A stretch of 64,000 bases of DNA from Vitellaria paradoxa (Eukaryota; Streptophyta; Magnoliopsida; Ericales; Sapotaceae): the NCBI GenBank assembly GCA_019916065.1, contig CM034237.1, positions 930,001 to 994,000 on the forward strand. Direction: 5' to 3'. The translations under genes were made by a program, and so were the position numbers. The first letter of the stretch is position 1; each line of letters starts with the position of its first letter. Below are positions 25,901-38,348 of this stretch, one piece after another. The notes under the pieces are model-generated. The model saw only the letters and a program-made list of their open reading frames with translations, was not told where the DNA came from and searched no databases.

Positions 25901-26685
25901 TGTTATGTGTGCCCAAAACTGAACCAGTGTCGGCTCATCCTGCACATGCTTGATTATATCTGCAAGAGCCCATCTGATCTTTTCTTTTATCTCCAGATTG
26001 GCTATTCCAGCGAAGTCAAAATTATCTGGCATTAAATTGATAATTAGCATATACATACGTATAAATAAATAAACACATGCGCATAAAAAAGGAGCAACAT
26101 CCAGTGCTGCATTTTCTAGAATAATATCAACAAAAATTGATAAAATTTCAACTAATAAAAGCTCCAAATCAAATTAAATATATTCTCCAAGAGAACTGTG
26201 TGAAAATAAATAAATAAATAAATAAACAAGCCAAATAATTTGTTCGATGAAATTGGTTTAAAAAAGTAAAGCATTAAAAAATTGGTAACAGAGAGATACA
26301 GATGTCACTCACCGACATTGAAAATTACAGAACGATCGGGTTCTTCTTTTACCCGGCTCCAAAGGACGTACTTACAATGTTCCTTAAAATTATCAAGAGT
26401 CCAATAGGCCAGATCTGAGTCCATATGTTGCTTGAAAGATTCAGGGAAATCTTCTCCTTCATCTGTTTTTTGGTAAATTGCCTTCTTCTTCTTCTTCTCG
26501 AAATTGTTAGGCAAATCTTCTCTTGTACGTTTTCTTTTATGAGGTTTTGTCTTTTCTATATCCTTCTGTTCTTCGCCTTCGCCAACCGAATCACCGTCGC
26601 TCACCATCACCGGAGAAGGCAAATCCGATCTAAATATTCCTAAGATGTCGGCCGAACCTCGACAATCCATCCTTCTCTCCCGCAT
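19925..26685 (-). CDS. NIN-like protein (NLP) transcription factor with two RWP-RK domains and PB1
   Basis: Five exons read on the minus strand: 26313-26685, 25547-26025, 20916-21813, 20494-20820 and 19925-20403. They give an 851-residue open frame with GT-AG junctions in matching phases. Exon 1 is charged (KRKRTRE, a likely nuclear signal). Exon 2 and the start of exon 3 carry the GAF-like N-terminal NLP region (LPGPVFLHRL, ASLALPVFESSGQTCVGILE). Exon 3 ends in the first half of an RWP-RK domain (TLKDLQNHFGMKIEDAARSL), completed by exon 4 (GRSTLKRLCREYGIQQWP). Exon 4 ends in a second first half (LDDLKQHFGMSLAAAADSL), completed by exon 5 (SRSTLKRICRKYGINRWP). Exon 5 then encodes a PB1 domain with its acidic motif (IDEDGDYILIACDEDL). 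Known NLPs bind nitrate-responsive DNA in the nucleus with one RWP-RK domain; two is unusual. The first in-frame ATG is 26685, with 26670 as an alternative. The 3.7-kb intron 2 holds a LINE and a MITE. Confidence 0.85.
22590..25500 (-). mobile_element. RTE-type LINE remnant in NLP intron (unit 2)
   Basis: Partner of the element at 1740-4237, in the same intron and orientation. Nucleotide blocks of the reverse transcriptase (about 23520-23880) and endonuclease (about 25080-25240, including aacaatggtggttttaataa) are recognisable but all frames are broken. It retains about 285 bp at the 5' side (25230-25515) that unit 1 lacks, and is interrupted by the MITE at 24513-24669. Confidence 0.82.
24513..24669. 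mobile_element. 157-bp Tourist-like MITE, TSD TTA, nested in LINE
   Basis: Ends are GGGGGTGTTTGG and the inverse of CCAAACAGGCCC. TTA flanks it at 24510-24512 and 24670-24672. Unit 1 shows the empty site cttgcagTTAagcaaatt (TTA at 3676-3678), which confirms both ends. The interior motif gatgtgacataaaagtgata recurs inverted in the 157-bp element at 37534-37690. The 3-bp TTA target fits PIF/Harbinger-derived Tourist elements. Confidence 0.92.
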
Positions 26686-27001
26686 TCTAATTCGAGTCAA
26701 CCGTTCGGCTCTTGAATAAAAAGCCCCAAAGTGGGTAATCGCTGAAGAGGTTCGGAAGTTCAGTCCAATCGCTTAGAAGGTTCAATGGTTCATTCCTATT
26801 GCTGTGGGGTTCAAAGGGTTCATTTCAATCAGCAAATAAGTCGTTTTGCCCAATTGCCCTTGCATCAAGTGTGGTCCCAAGCACCTTTCAAAAAAGGTTA
26901 TGGTCCCAAGTGTGGTCCCAACATAAATAGAGTTGAATTGGGGATATATAATAGAATAAAATTAGTGATAGCAATGAGAAATATTACACGAAGGGTATAA
27001 T

Positions 27002-27149
27002 GGGCCCATTTAGAGTTAAAATAAAATACTATAAAATTTTAAAAATTTATATAAATACGAATTACGAGATAATAAATTTAAATTATCTACTCACAGCATA
27101 AAATACAAAACATTAATTTTTATAATTTTATACAACTCCAAACACACTC
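27002..27149. mobile_element. 148-bp MITE, TSD AAT
   Basis: Ends are GGGCCCATTTAGAG and the inverse of CTCCAAACACACTC. AAT flanks it at 26999-27001 and 27150-27152. The homologous place in unit 1 (ggtacAATatagactcg, AAT at about 7396-7398) is empty. No coding capacity. Confidence 0.82.
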
Positions 27150-27879
27150 AATAAAGAATCATTAAAAAATTGTTGAGAAGTTACTTTTGCTTTGTTTGGC
27201 TACAAAATAATTTTTAATTTATTTTTTTATAAGCTTTTTTTGTCTTATATAATTTTTTATTAAATTTTATTTTTATTTTAGACAATAATGCTTTTAAGGG
27301 TATTAATCATATTCTTAAAAAAAAATTCATCTCTGTTTAGATAAAAATTAAAAAAATTAATAAAAATCAAAATTTTCATTAATTTTTTACCTAAATGGAT
27401 GACTTTTACTCAAATGAACATGAATTATCTGATTTTTTTTGTTTACAAATGCAATTAACACGTTACAACTTCTAAGAAAAATAAATTTTAATAAAAAAAA
27501 GTGACATGCGGTGAAGTTTGAATGGAAAAACTTGAAACTTTTGAAATTTTTTAAAATTTTTTGGAGTTCCAAACAGATAATTATTAAAAATAAATCTAAG
27601 TCATGGTCAACTAAAAGCACAAGTACCTCAGTTAAATATTAGGTCAAACTAATGCAATAATGTAATAGAAAGATTGTAGCAGCTAGTATGCATTAGTGAA
27701 TGGTTGGAAGTCGGATTTCTTTGAGCCAAGATATAGATTGAGATAAGAGGATATTTTTTCTCCACATTTCTTTCTTCTACTTTAGAATATATGAGTAATA
27801 ATAAAATTTGTAAAAGAGTCACTATTAGTAGGCATAGACCAAAAATATCTCACTTAGTTTTTGCAACTGACAGTTTAAT

Positions 27880-28640
27880 ATTCAAGAGTTTAATTTATTT
27901 ATGATTTTTTGTTTAAAATGGGTTTTGAATACATTTTGTCATCAAATTGGTCAAGTTATTAATGTTAACAAGTCTAAAATAGTGGTCTCACCGTCTATGT
28001 CTTAGAAGGATAAATATAACTTGCAAACGGTGCTCAATGTGAAAATTGTGGATAAACAAGAGAAGTATTTAAGTTTCTTGATGGATTTCAGTTTACCTAA
28101 AATTGTTCTGTTTAATAATCTACAGCAGAAAGTATTGACAAAAATTCGACGATGGAAAGTCACTTTACTTTCCTTTGGTGGTGGAGCTGTTTTAATAAAG
28201 CATTACTTAAAGGAAACATACAAGTTCGTTGAATGACATGTAAAGTGGTGAATTTTTTCAATTTTGACTATAGATATTAGAGGGCTCCCTTATTAAGATG
28301 TTTTTTTCTACGCCAAATAATTAAGGTGTTTCAAAGCATTCATATTCCATTGGGTCAAATTAAAGATGAATGGTTCTGACGAGAAATGAAAACAGGAGAA
28401 TTTTCACAAGTCTTCCTATTTTTGTAGTATTCTGCACGACTTGAAGAAGGTGGCTAATCTAAATGAAGAAGTGTTAAATGGCATGAATTGTGGGGTTAAT
28501 AAATTATGCAAAAAGTTATAGAAAGTGAAAATTCTAGCTAAATAGAAGTTTTTCTTTTGGAAAGTACTGCATAATGTGCTCCCAATTAGAGAGAACTCAT
28601 GTAGGAGGGGAATTAAGGTTGAGAATAGTTGTCCATGGTG
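27880..28640 (+). pseudogene. L1-type LINE reverse transcriptase 3' fragment
   Basis: Plus-strand frames give NTFCHQIGQVINVNKSKIV, then EKYLSFLMDF, then QQKVLTKIRRWKVTLLSFGG and GAVLIKHYLK. These match the KYLGLP, then WK-LLS-AGR-VLIK blocks after the catalytic core of plant L1 reverse transcriptases. Stops and shifts follow (EMKTGEFSQVF, then ARLEEGG). It lies in unit 2 only, between NLP and the small membrane-protein gene. Confidence 0.72.
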
Positions 28641-28649
28641 TGCTAAGTA

Positions 28650-31560
28650 GCAATGTCACACCCCTAACCTTGTATTCTAGGGCAGACAGTATAGGAATAT
28701 GGGAATTAAATAAAATAATTAAAAATCTATACCAAGATTAAGTTATAATAAATAATAACAATCAAATTATCTAATATCGTCTCTTATTCCCATTTTAAAT
28801 AGCAAATATGATATCATAATATCAAAATCCAATGTCACACCTAGTGACATAATCTAAAATTTACACAACCATAAGAATATTATCGTAATACAATCTTAAA
28901 ATATAAATAAGTCTGAGACCCACACTCCAAGTTACATAAATAGAACTATAGTAATCCACAATAACATAAAATAAAATGTTAGGTCATAACCATTGGTTTC
29001 AGCTTAACTCCAGGCGACTACTCCTTAACCTCGTGGGATCACCTATAATAAAAAAAAAAAAAAAAGGGGATGAATACCACCGCCCAATAAGTAGGATCGT
29101 GCAAGTGTGCGCAAATGTACAATAATCAAAATATAATATAACTAATAACAATCTCAACAAACTATGATATAACAATGCAAATATGATGCAATGGCCAATA
29201 TTTGTAATAAAGTTATGCTATCCTTAAGCATCTATAATAACATTTTATAGTTTTAATATGTGCATTATCACAGTATATATCCATCATACATGATATATCA
29301 TCCAAATGAGTCAAAAAGACATTAAATCAAACTAAACAAACCTACTCAGGGGGGGAAGAGCGCTTGAATTCCAAGTGGTGTGGGAAGATCACTCTGAGTC
29401 GTAGGAAGATACTGAGAGCATTCCCGCAAGTCACAAGTTGTGCGGGAAGCTCACAGAAAGGGCACTCCTGTGACCTGCGATCTGCAGCACAGATCTGAGT
29501 TGCTACGAGCTCAATTCGACGCTTAAATCCCCTAAATCTGAGCATCTCAAGCTCAGGAACCATAATCTACAACAGTATATATCTAAAGATTGTGTAACAA
29601 AACTCAAGAATGAACAATATTTAATATATATATATATATATAAACCCACAAACATTTTTATACATATATAATGAACTTCGTGTGTGGAATTATCACAATT
29701 AAGAAACAGAATCAATACCTATATCATGATAATATCTAATTATCACTATTCAACCCTATGATCGCTACAGATATGTCAATTACTTCTCAATAGAAAATTC
29801 CAAATATTTAAGTTTTTATCTCCAATTTTGAAGATTTTTAAAAAATTACTCATAAATCAAAATTAAACAATTTAATTAAAAGTCTAAAATGTTTTTAACT
29901 GTATCTAGTATAATATATAAAATATTCAAAGTTAAAATCCAACCTTTACTAGATCAATTTATCCAAAAACAAGATGTTGCCTAAACTAAGACAAATTCAG
30001 GACAATAAATTTCTAAATTCATATAAAATTGTATATAGATGCTTTTTAATTTATTCAAAATCTAAGATGTTTCAAATCAACTCTATTTCTAAATATAAAA
30101 CTAGCAATCCATTTATAAAACTAATTAATACAAAATTTAAAAAAAAATCATTGAGTTATTATTGCCTAAGACCTTGAAAAAAGTCATCTTAAATATTTTT
30201 ATAAAACTATATATTTGTTCAATTTAGATGAGTAAAAATCCTAAGAACTCCTAAACATACTAGTTTTACGTATAAAAAATTTAAAAAAATTTAAAATATA
30301 TTTCCAAGTTGACCAATTTAAATAAAAACTGAACAGGTATCTATGCAAAAATCAAAACAGGTCAACCTACTTCCAAAAATCATAATTTCCACATTTTTTT
30401 ATTTTATTTCAATTCGTGACCTATCCATATAAACCTTATAAAGTCTAATTTCTAACAAAAGTAATCTCAATCAAATTAAAGAAACACAAAATTAAATAAG
30501 AATATAAAGGATTTAGTGCAGGGTGTTCGAATATATCTAAAACTGAGGCAATAAGGACTCATGCATATAATTAATACTCATCATTCCTAGGCACAATAAA
30601 TCGCATATAAAAATTCATATCACTTGAAACTTCCTATTTAAACATAAAAAAAGCGTAGCCATCACTCTACCTCAAAATTGAAGTAGCAAGAAAATGGATA
30701 TCGTGAAGAGATGGTGCTTCCAAAGGGATAGAAGATGATTTAATTAGGATTTTGTTTATCAAAGTCTCTCCTGTCTTTCTTATGGTTAAACACTTTATAC
30801 TTCACTCTCACATAACCAGGTGAAGTTGTGGAAGAGTTGAAGGCAAAAAATAAAAAATAAAAAATGTAAGCCTCTATTTGAAGGTTTACAAAGGCTTAAA
30901 TGTTTTTTTATTTACATTTAAAAATCTTTATTTTATAATTTTTTGTTTTTAGTTGTTTTTTTTAATAAAAAAACATATTTAGTAATACAATTTTATTTAT
31001 AGCAATTAACTTTATCTTAATAAAATATCTATTTTTTAACAAAATATTTATTTTCTATGAACTTTACATACATAGCAAATATAGAAAAAACCTCCAAATT
31101 AAGAAAATAATATACCAAGTATTAACGCTCTACTTCAATGCTCCTCCTCACTTGAAATAACAATAGTGGAGAGTTTTGTAGAATGATGGATTATATTTTG
31201 TTATATGATATTTGTAATCAAAAAAAGTTTTTTCACTTCAATATTGAGTGAATATTTTTTATTTTTTTTAAATTATCTTTCTTATAATATACAAACCTAA
31301 AAGCAATCAAAAGGACATTTATATCATATAAGTTGTTTTTTCAAAATATTGTTGCGATTTCAAGAAAGCATAAATCTCAACATTCTATTGATAAAGCATG
31401 TACGATGAACAAATATCCCTGTCTCAGAATTTTACTACCACTAGTAGTCATGACCTTATGTACACATAGATAAGAAAAAGTACTCTAATGTGATTATTAC
31501 GATTGGATGCTTGAAAGCTACGGTTCTAGAGTGTTCTTAAGAGTGCTTGGTTTAGTTCAG
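28650..31560. other. Repeat-like DNA without recognised gene (unit 2 only)
   Basis: No gene seen and no counterpart in unit 1. It opens with tgtcacacccctaaccttgt at about 28664, followed by AT-rich sequence with a short GC-richer patch at 29340-29530 (two similar gggaagctcac/gggaagatcac motifs). I suspect an unclassified transposon but could not find paired termini. Confidence 0.4.
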
Positions 31561-32003
31561 TTTGTTAGATAACATTTGGAGATACATTTTTTAAATAAAT
31601 TTTAATATTTTTTAGTTAAAAATTATTAATTGTAATTTTTAATATGTTTGGTAAAGTGAGTAATAATTTTTTATAATTTTTTGAAAATTTTGAGTGTTTA
31701 ATAAAATTTTTGGTAACTTTTGACAACTTTAAACAATTTTTAACAATTTTTTAATAATTTTTGATAATTTTTAAATTGACAAGTTATTATAGTAGAATAG
31801 AAAAGTGACAAAAATTAATAATTTACTAAATACTCAATAATTAAAAGTCGGTAATTTTTTACGTTTTTTTTTTTGCGCCTCCAAATGCTCCCCTTCATTA
31901 ACCAATATGATCGACTATAGTTTTAAAATATTTTAAACCTATAATTTGTAGTTTAATTTAAATTTAATTTATTATCAAGTCAAATCAAACTGAATAGTAC
32001 ATA

Positions 32004-32358
32004 GAGCCTGTTTGGTAACTCAAAAATTAACAAAAAAATACCAAAAGTTACATTTTGTATCTTTTAGTGCGTTTGGTAAAACCATAAATTTTCTCATTTT
32101 TTTGATTTGTTACAGTAAAAGGTAAAACAAAAAGTTGTCACTTTTTTTATTTGCTACAGTAAAAAACATACCAAACATACAAAAAATGTCACTTTTTGTT
32201 TTGCTACAATAAAAAATTTACCAAATACCTAAAAGTTACAAAAAAATGTTAAAAAATACACTTTGTTTAACCAAACACACAAAAAATATAAAAAAAATTA
32301 TCCAAAAACTACTAAAAGTTGAGCTTTTCTTCTTTTTTTTGAACGCCCAAACGGGCTC
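32004..32358. mobile_element. 355-bp MITE, TSD ATA
   Basis: Ends are GAGCCTGTTTGG and the inverse of CCCAAACGGGCTC, flanked by ATA at 32001-32003 and 32359-32361. Internal motifs such as gcgtttggtaaaacc and ttaaccaaacacac suggest a nested or doubled terminal repeat. No coding sequence. Confidence 0.7.
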
Positions 32359-32843
32359 ATACTACTAATAAATATTATGAAAAATGTGACCTTTGATCAA
32401 CACCTCGGATTTTTTTTTTTTGGATAAATGATTAAATAAAGGTAAAATTAAAATTTAATTATAAGACGTACATTGCTCGTTTAAAATTCTACAATTTTCT
32501 ATAAAATTTTATAAATTATTGCAAAAGTTAAATTTTAATCACTGCACAAATTATAAGATTATAATTTTTACAAATTTATACTAATTTTTACAATTTCAAA
32601 TAATCTTAAATCTCTTTCATGCTTCTAATTAATTAATTACAACGTGAAACTTGTAAATTTTCATTTGAAGTTTTTTCACTAGCACATAATTATTTTTAAA
32701 GGTTGCAAAAATGTAAAACCACACATTTCTTTGAATTTTAAATGGAAAAAAAATCACTTTAAAGCATGGTTAGAATTAAAAAGTGTAAATTTTAAAGTGG
32801 GAAGGATGTAAAATATAAAGATATAAAGTATAATTTATCCAAT

Positions 32844-33688
32844 TTAGTGCATACTCTTGTGTACCTGGTAGATACGAACAATCAGGAAGTAAACCACAAG
32901 CAGAATCCAGAACTTAGGTTGCATGTACTGGCCAGTTATGAGTTGTTGTACGATGAGCTGATTCAGAATGCTCAAAGTTGGGTCGACAACATAATTCCGG
33001 ATGAATTCATTCCCTCCAATGGAACGCGACCGATCTCTTAGGAAGTTCAGTATGCCCTCCATGGTAGGAGTGTCCATTACCTGCGGCAGTACGATTCCAC
33101 CGTCATCAAAAGGATGCTAATTACTGCAGTAACTTTTGCACATCAATCCTTGACGTGCTTAAATCAACGTCTAGTTTGACTGAACTTATTAATATTATTT
33201 TGGCTGAATTATAAATTTTAATTAAATTAAGATCATTGATTTAAACAAATCATTGCAGCAACTAGCATTGCTGATGAAAAATGCAGAAATTATAATTTTT
33301 ACTGAATTTAGTAACTTCTACAATATTTGGTAATTAAAAAATTCATTTTTTACAAGATTTGATAAAAAAAAAAAAACTAATATTTTTGTTTTTGATAAAA
33401 AATAAATAAATAAAATAAAAATTTCACCAAAATTTTCACAGATCCCAAAATCATTGATTTGATAAAAGCTAACATTTATGCTTTTCATAAACTTAGTAAT
33501 TTTGAAAAAAAATAAATAAATACATAAATACATTTATTAATAGGTGGCCGATCACTTATTTAGTGCTAATGATGACAAGATACATAGACAGCATTTAGTC
33601 TGTTAAGAACTAATAAAAATCTGGAAAATTTTGAAAATCTCTAAAACTCTTTAACACATTTTATCTATCTCGTAATTTGTAAAATTTT

Positions 33689-33724
<36 letters not shown>

Positions 33725-36700
33725 AATAATTTTTTACAAATCACAATACTTTTTTTTACAAACTCCAATAATTTTTTTCACAAACTCCAATATCTTTTTA
33801 ACAAATTTTAACAAATCTGACATAAATGCGTGAGAATAGACCCAAAAATCCGTTCTCATGATTTATCTTCCCACGATTTCTCTCTCCAACATTTTGACAC
33901 ATAAGTCAAAAAGTTTAACAACTTTCAAAAACTTTCGACATAAATCCATTAAATAGATTCAAAAAACCGTTTTTACAAATTCTCTCTCTAACTTTTTACT
34001 GTAAAAATTCAAAAGTTACACTATTTTTCTCAAAAAAATGTGATTTGGGTTAGAAATACCAAATATCAAAAGTTATCCAAACCACATATTTTCTTGTTTT
34101 CACCACTCCAATCGCTATCATAACAGGGTAAGGATATTGCAACTCCTTCGAAAGTTTATCTCACTTCTTTGTCTTTTTTTTTAGGGTTCCAGGGATTGCA
34201 GTGAAGAAATCCACTGCAGGGGTTGCAGTGGAAGAATAAATGGTTAAGATTTATTTGAACTTCAATAATATGTGACCATTGACATTCCACATTAATTGTG
34301 CTCCAACCAGATTTTTTAAACTTTATTTTTATTTTGAAAATATTTTAAATTAAAATAAATTAGAACCATTAGATTAAGCGTAAACAAATCTCAACGGTTC
34401 ATTTTCCACTGCAGTCCCCTGGAACCTTTTTTTTACTCAACAAAATTAAAAAACTATTCTTGTAATTAATAGAGGACAATTAATACAAAATATATTAAAT
34501 ACCATAATTAGCCTTCCTTTTTATTTATTATTATAAATTAATATCCTCACACCTTTTATAGTCTCATGTACACTTGCACTCATATTATCTTAATTTGGTT
34601 CATTAAATCTTAAGCGAAAAACTATGTAAGAGGATTCTGTTGAAACAGAACTTTTAAATGTGTTTATTTATTTATTTTGTACAAGGAATATAACATAATT
34701 TTCATAGTATTATGAATCATTGAAACCCTTAAAAGCAACGTTAACTTTTTTATAATTTTTCTCTTTCATATGATTGATTTATTGGTAAATAAATATGAAA
34801 CAATTTGTATGTAAATTTTTTTTTTATTTTTGTTAGTGTGTATATTATTACAATATTAGAATTTTTTTCCCTATTAATTTTTTTATTTTTAAGTTCTAAT
34901 TTATAGGTTTGTTTTTTTTTTTTTTTTTGGCTTAGTAGTTTATAAAAGGATTTTTATTAAAACTGTTAAATTATTTTGAGTGGCGTCATTTTTTATTTTT
35001 ATTTAATGGTTGCTAGATTTAGGGATTAATGTTAAGATTTGAATTTCAATATGATTTATCTTTATTTCAATTATTTTCATTAGTGTATAAATTAATCACC
35101 GATTATAATGTCTTGCTTTGTATCAATTGTTAAACAATAACTGTTTATTTTCTTCTTTGATTTTTGATAAAATAAACTTTAAAGTTATACTTACAAAACT
35201 ATTTTAAGAAAAAACTATTAAAAAAACTCTTTCACATAATTTCACAAAATTATAATTGATAATAGATTTTTAATTTAACATGTAAATTAATAAAAAGTGG
35301 AGAATGTTATAAAATAGTGAAAAGTGAAGGATGTTAGTCTTGTAATAATAAATAGACATGGGGGATAATTATAGTATTTAATATATTTTGTATTAATTAA
35401 CTTTTATTATAAGGCTAATTTTGTAATTTTAAAGAGCAAAAAAAATAAGCAAAGAGGGGAGGAAAATTTTGGAGGAGTATCAATATTCCAGTCCATATAA
35501 TAATATTTCCTACTTTTTTTTTTTATCTACACAGTTCAAGTAGAGATATTACTATGTTGACATATTTATTGTTCATTAATGAGTATACTAAATAGGAATG
35601 TTGAATATACTTGTAACCGATAGGTATCGGTTTTACCTGTCTCATTCAGGGAGGGTATAGGGGTACTAGTAGCAGGGACCAAGACCGGTACAAGGATTTA
35701 AGGTGTTACTCGAACGGGTATCGGAACGGATATGATAATTTTCATCCTACGTCGTACCCCTTTAAATATTTATTTATTAAATTTTATTTTAATTTTTATT
35801 TAATATATTTAAAATATATATTTTTATTTAACATATATAATATTTATAATAATTCTTAATATTTATTTTATACATATAATATATAGTTTATAATAGTTAG
35901 TATGCTTGGTAGATAAACGGGAACGAAAACGAGGAATCCGTTACTTAGCGAATACAGATATAAGAAATTTTTTTTTCTCAAAACGGGGATAGGGACGGGA
36001 ATAGAAATAGAAACAAAAACGGATAATAAAATTACTAAACAGGAATAAAGACGGAAAAGATCGTACCCGTTCCATACTCTCCCAATCGACATCACTGATA
36101 CTGAATACCCGACTCATAAAAAATTTATTTACCAAATATTTTCAAATTCCAAAATTTTCGTAGATCCATTCCGATCCCATTAACGGATCCAAATATATAA
36201 AATTATTTACCAAATTTTTTCAGATTCCAAGATTTTCGCAGATCTTTTACGATCGAATTCATGGAACCAAATATATCCGATCCGATCAAATATATCCGAG
36301 ATCTACATATTAAAAATCCGATCAATTGGAGGATTGAAGTTGAGATACAACTTTAAAGTTGTATTTTTAATCTCTTAATTCTTGTATAAATTCATCCAAT
36401 AACTAAGATTAATATATTTTTATTCACTAATAAAATAAACTTTAGTAAAATTTTGTACTTCAACTTAAACAGAAAATTATTCGCTTAATCTTTCCCAGAT
36501 CCGAAAATTTTCGCAGATCCAATCCGATCCCATTCATGGATCCAAATATATCCGATATATTTTATATATATATATATATATAAAGAATTCAAGTTTACCT
36601 GGGGAGCATCAACGGTTCCTGGTGATGGATCTGTGATTTGCAGCCCAATTTCCCCCGCCCCAGGTCTGTTTGGTACCTGCAACAGGACGACAACCCGGAA

Positions 36701-36797
36701 ATCAATCGCATGAACGGATCTGGCTTAGGCATCAGACAAACGTCACCTGAGACGGTGGCCCGGGCTCGATGTTCTCTCCCACCGCCCCTTCCGACAT
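32844..36797 (-). CDS. Small tail-anchored membrane protein, function not recognised
   Basis: Three exons are read: 36747-36797 (17 codons, MSEGAVGENIEPGPPSQ), 36599-36676 (26 codons, VPNRPGAGEIGLQITDPSPG then TVDAPQ) and 32844-33080 (78 codons plus stop). All junctions are phase 0 with GT-AG sites (donor GTGACG, acceptor TTGCAG, donor GTAAAC, acceptor CCGCAG), giving 121 residues. The N-terminal half is hydrophilic and rich in Gly and Pro. The middle (MEGILNFLRDRSRSIGGNEF) looks helical. Near the C-terminus is one hydrophobic stretch (PKFWILLVVYFLIVRIYQV) followed by a basic tail, suggesting a tail-anchored protein with its N-terminus in the cytosol. I do not recognise the family. The second intron is 3.5 kb and contains DNA shared with unit 1, a MITE and repeats. 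No exon of it was found in unit 1. Confidence 0.72.
34183..34427. mobile_element. 245-bp TIR element in intron of the small membrane-protein gene
   Basis: The left end is AGGGTTCCAGGGATTGCAGTG less its last base, and the inverse right end begins AGGTTCCAGGGGACTGCAGT. It sits within a T run, so the target duplication (probably 8-9 T) cannot be measured. Unit 1 has uninterrupted sequence (cttcctgtcatttttttact near 8993). Near the left end attgcagtg is repeated as gttgcagtg. A hAT- or Mutator-type MITE is likely. Confidence 0.8.
36140..36560. repeat. Three interspersed copies of a ~60-bp repeat in the long intron
   Basis: The motif cagattccaagattttcgca followed by gatccnntccgatcccattc and atggatccaaatatatccga occurs at about 36145-36200, 36225-36290 and 36493-36560, with degeneracy. 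It is in an intron of the small membrane-protein gene, close to its second exon. Confidence 0.7.
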
Positions 36798-36884
36798 CAC
36801 TTCGGTGACTGAGGAACTCCGGAAACAGAGATCGCTGGTGAGTCACCGGAAAACTCTTTGGTCTGTCTGAGAAGGTTCACAGAA

Positions 36885-36985
36885 ATGAGGAGGTTCAAGA
36901 CCTGGTTCATTGTGAACTCATTTTCGACCCTGATATAACGAGGTTCAAACTGGGTTCATTGTGAACTCATTTTCGACCTTTGGAC
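36885..36985. repeat. Two-unit ~48-bp tandem repeat upstream of small membrane-protein gene
   Basis: Two units carry gaggttcaa, then tgggttcattgtgaactcat or its close variant, then tttcgacc. Each unit contains a small inverted repeat (ggttca...tgaact). It lies about 90-190 bp upstream of the start codon. The ggttcaa/ggttcatt core resembles the repeat upstream of the NLP genes. Confidence 0.72.
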
Positions 36986-37533
36986 CATGGTGGTCCAAAC
37001 TCGACCTTTTTTGGGGGTCATGTCCCTTGGTAACTGGTTGAAAAGTCTTGTTATTGCCTGATCAAAATTTACCCCGAAAAAAGATTAATACCAATATATA
37101 GAATAAAAACATATTTCGCTACATTGGTAATCAAAAAATGAAATCAAAATTTTCAAAAAATAATTAAAATAAATTTGTTCCAACTTAAATTTTTAATCAT
37201 TTGTTCTTTCTCGGACTTTTTTTTTTTAACTTAACTGCACTTAATTTTATTATTAGTAACTAAAATAGTTATTGAAAACTTATTTTTATTCCATTAAAAT
37301 GACGGTGTTTTCCCTCAAAAAGATTTTATTTTTATTTTTTTCTGTCATTTTGTAAATCTTTTATTTTTGATTGATAGTTATTTTCTTTTTAACTGGTTTA
37401 GCGAAAGGTTATTTCAATTTTTATATATTCTTTTAAATTAGTCAATATTACACTTTAATTATAATTATGAGGTCTAGAGTGTTAATATTTTTAGATTATT
37501 GTTTAAGAAAACATTTGTTTGTAATTTTACTTA

Positions 37534-37690
37534 GGGCCCGTTTGACTTGCCAAACTTTATTAAAAGTTACCAAATTTTAATTACTTTTTGTACTTTCTTC
37601 CAATAAAATTTTAACACATATTATCTTTATGTCACATCTTTTCATTTTTATTGTACTTTTTGACTAAAATTTGGCCAACCAAACAAGCTC
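37534..37690. mobile_element. 157-bp Tourist-like MITE, TSD TTA
   Basis: Flanked by TTA at 37531-37533 and 37691-37693, with ends GGGCCCGTTTG and the inverse of CAAACAAGCTC. Its interior (tatgtcacatctt, tttttattgtactttt) is the inverse of the 24513-24669 element, and the length is identical. A second member of one family. Confidence 0.88.
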
Positions 37691-38348
37691 TTAATCCATA
37701 CAGCTGACTCTATTTTATTATTATTATTACAAATTATGAAACATTTATTTGTCAAAATAAAATACTAACAATTAAAAAAATATATTTTCAAAATATAATT
37801 TTAATCAAAAATAAATTTAAAAAGTACAATCTCAAAGTTTGCTGTTTGGAAAAAATTTCTGACTATTCAATTTTTTTATTTTTTTACATTTAAAATTTTT
37901 TTTATTAAAAAAATATTAAACTAATAAAAAGATAAAAATTAATTTTTTTTTAAAATACAACAACAACTCACAGTAGTTAGTTAGTGGCAAGTCATAAAAG
38001 AAAACTATTTTTTTTTTTAATTTTCGAAACTAAGCCTTCACTTAAGAAAATGCATCACGAGATGTTCGTCAAACTTTTTTACAGACTTGGTAGCCACTCA
38101 AATTGACTGGTCACCTATGGGAATTTGTTTTTATAATGAATGAATCATTTGGGGTTCGTTTGGCATCCAAAATAAACTAAAAAGTTTTAAAAAATTTTAA
38201 AAATTTTTAAATTTATCTAATCAAATTTTGTCACTTATTATTTTTACACTACATCAACCTTATTTTTTAAATTTTTTTATTTTTTTAAACTCCAAACACT
38301 ATTTAGTGTGTGTTTGGAGTGATAAAAAGTGAGAAAAAATGAGATTAA

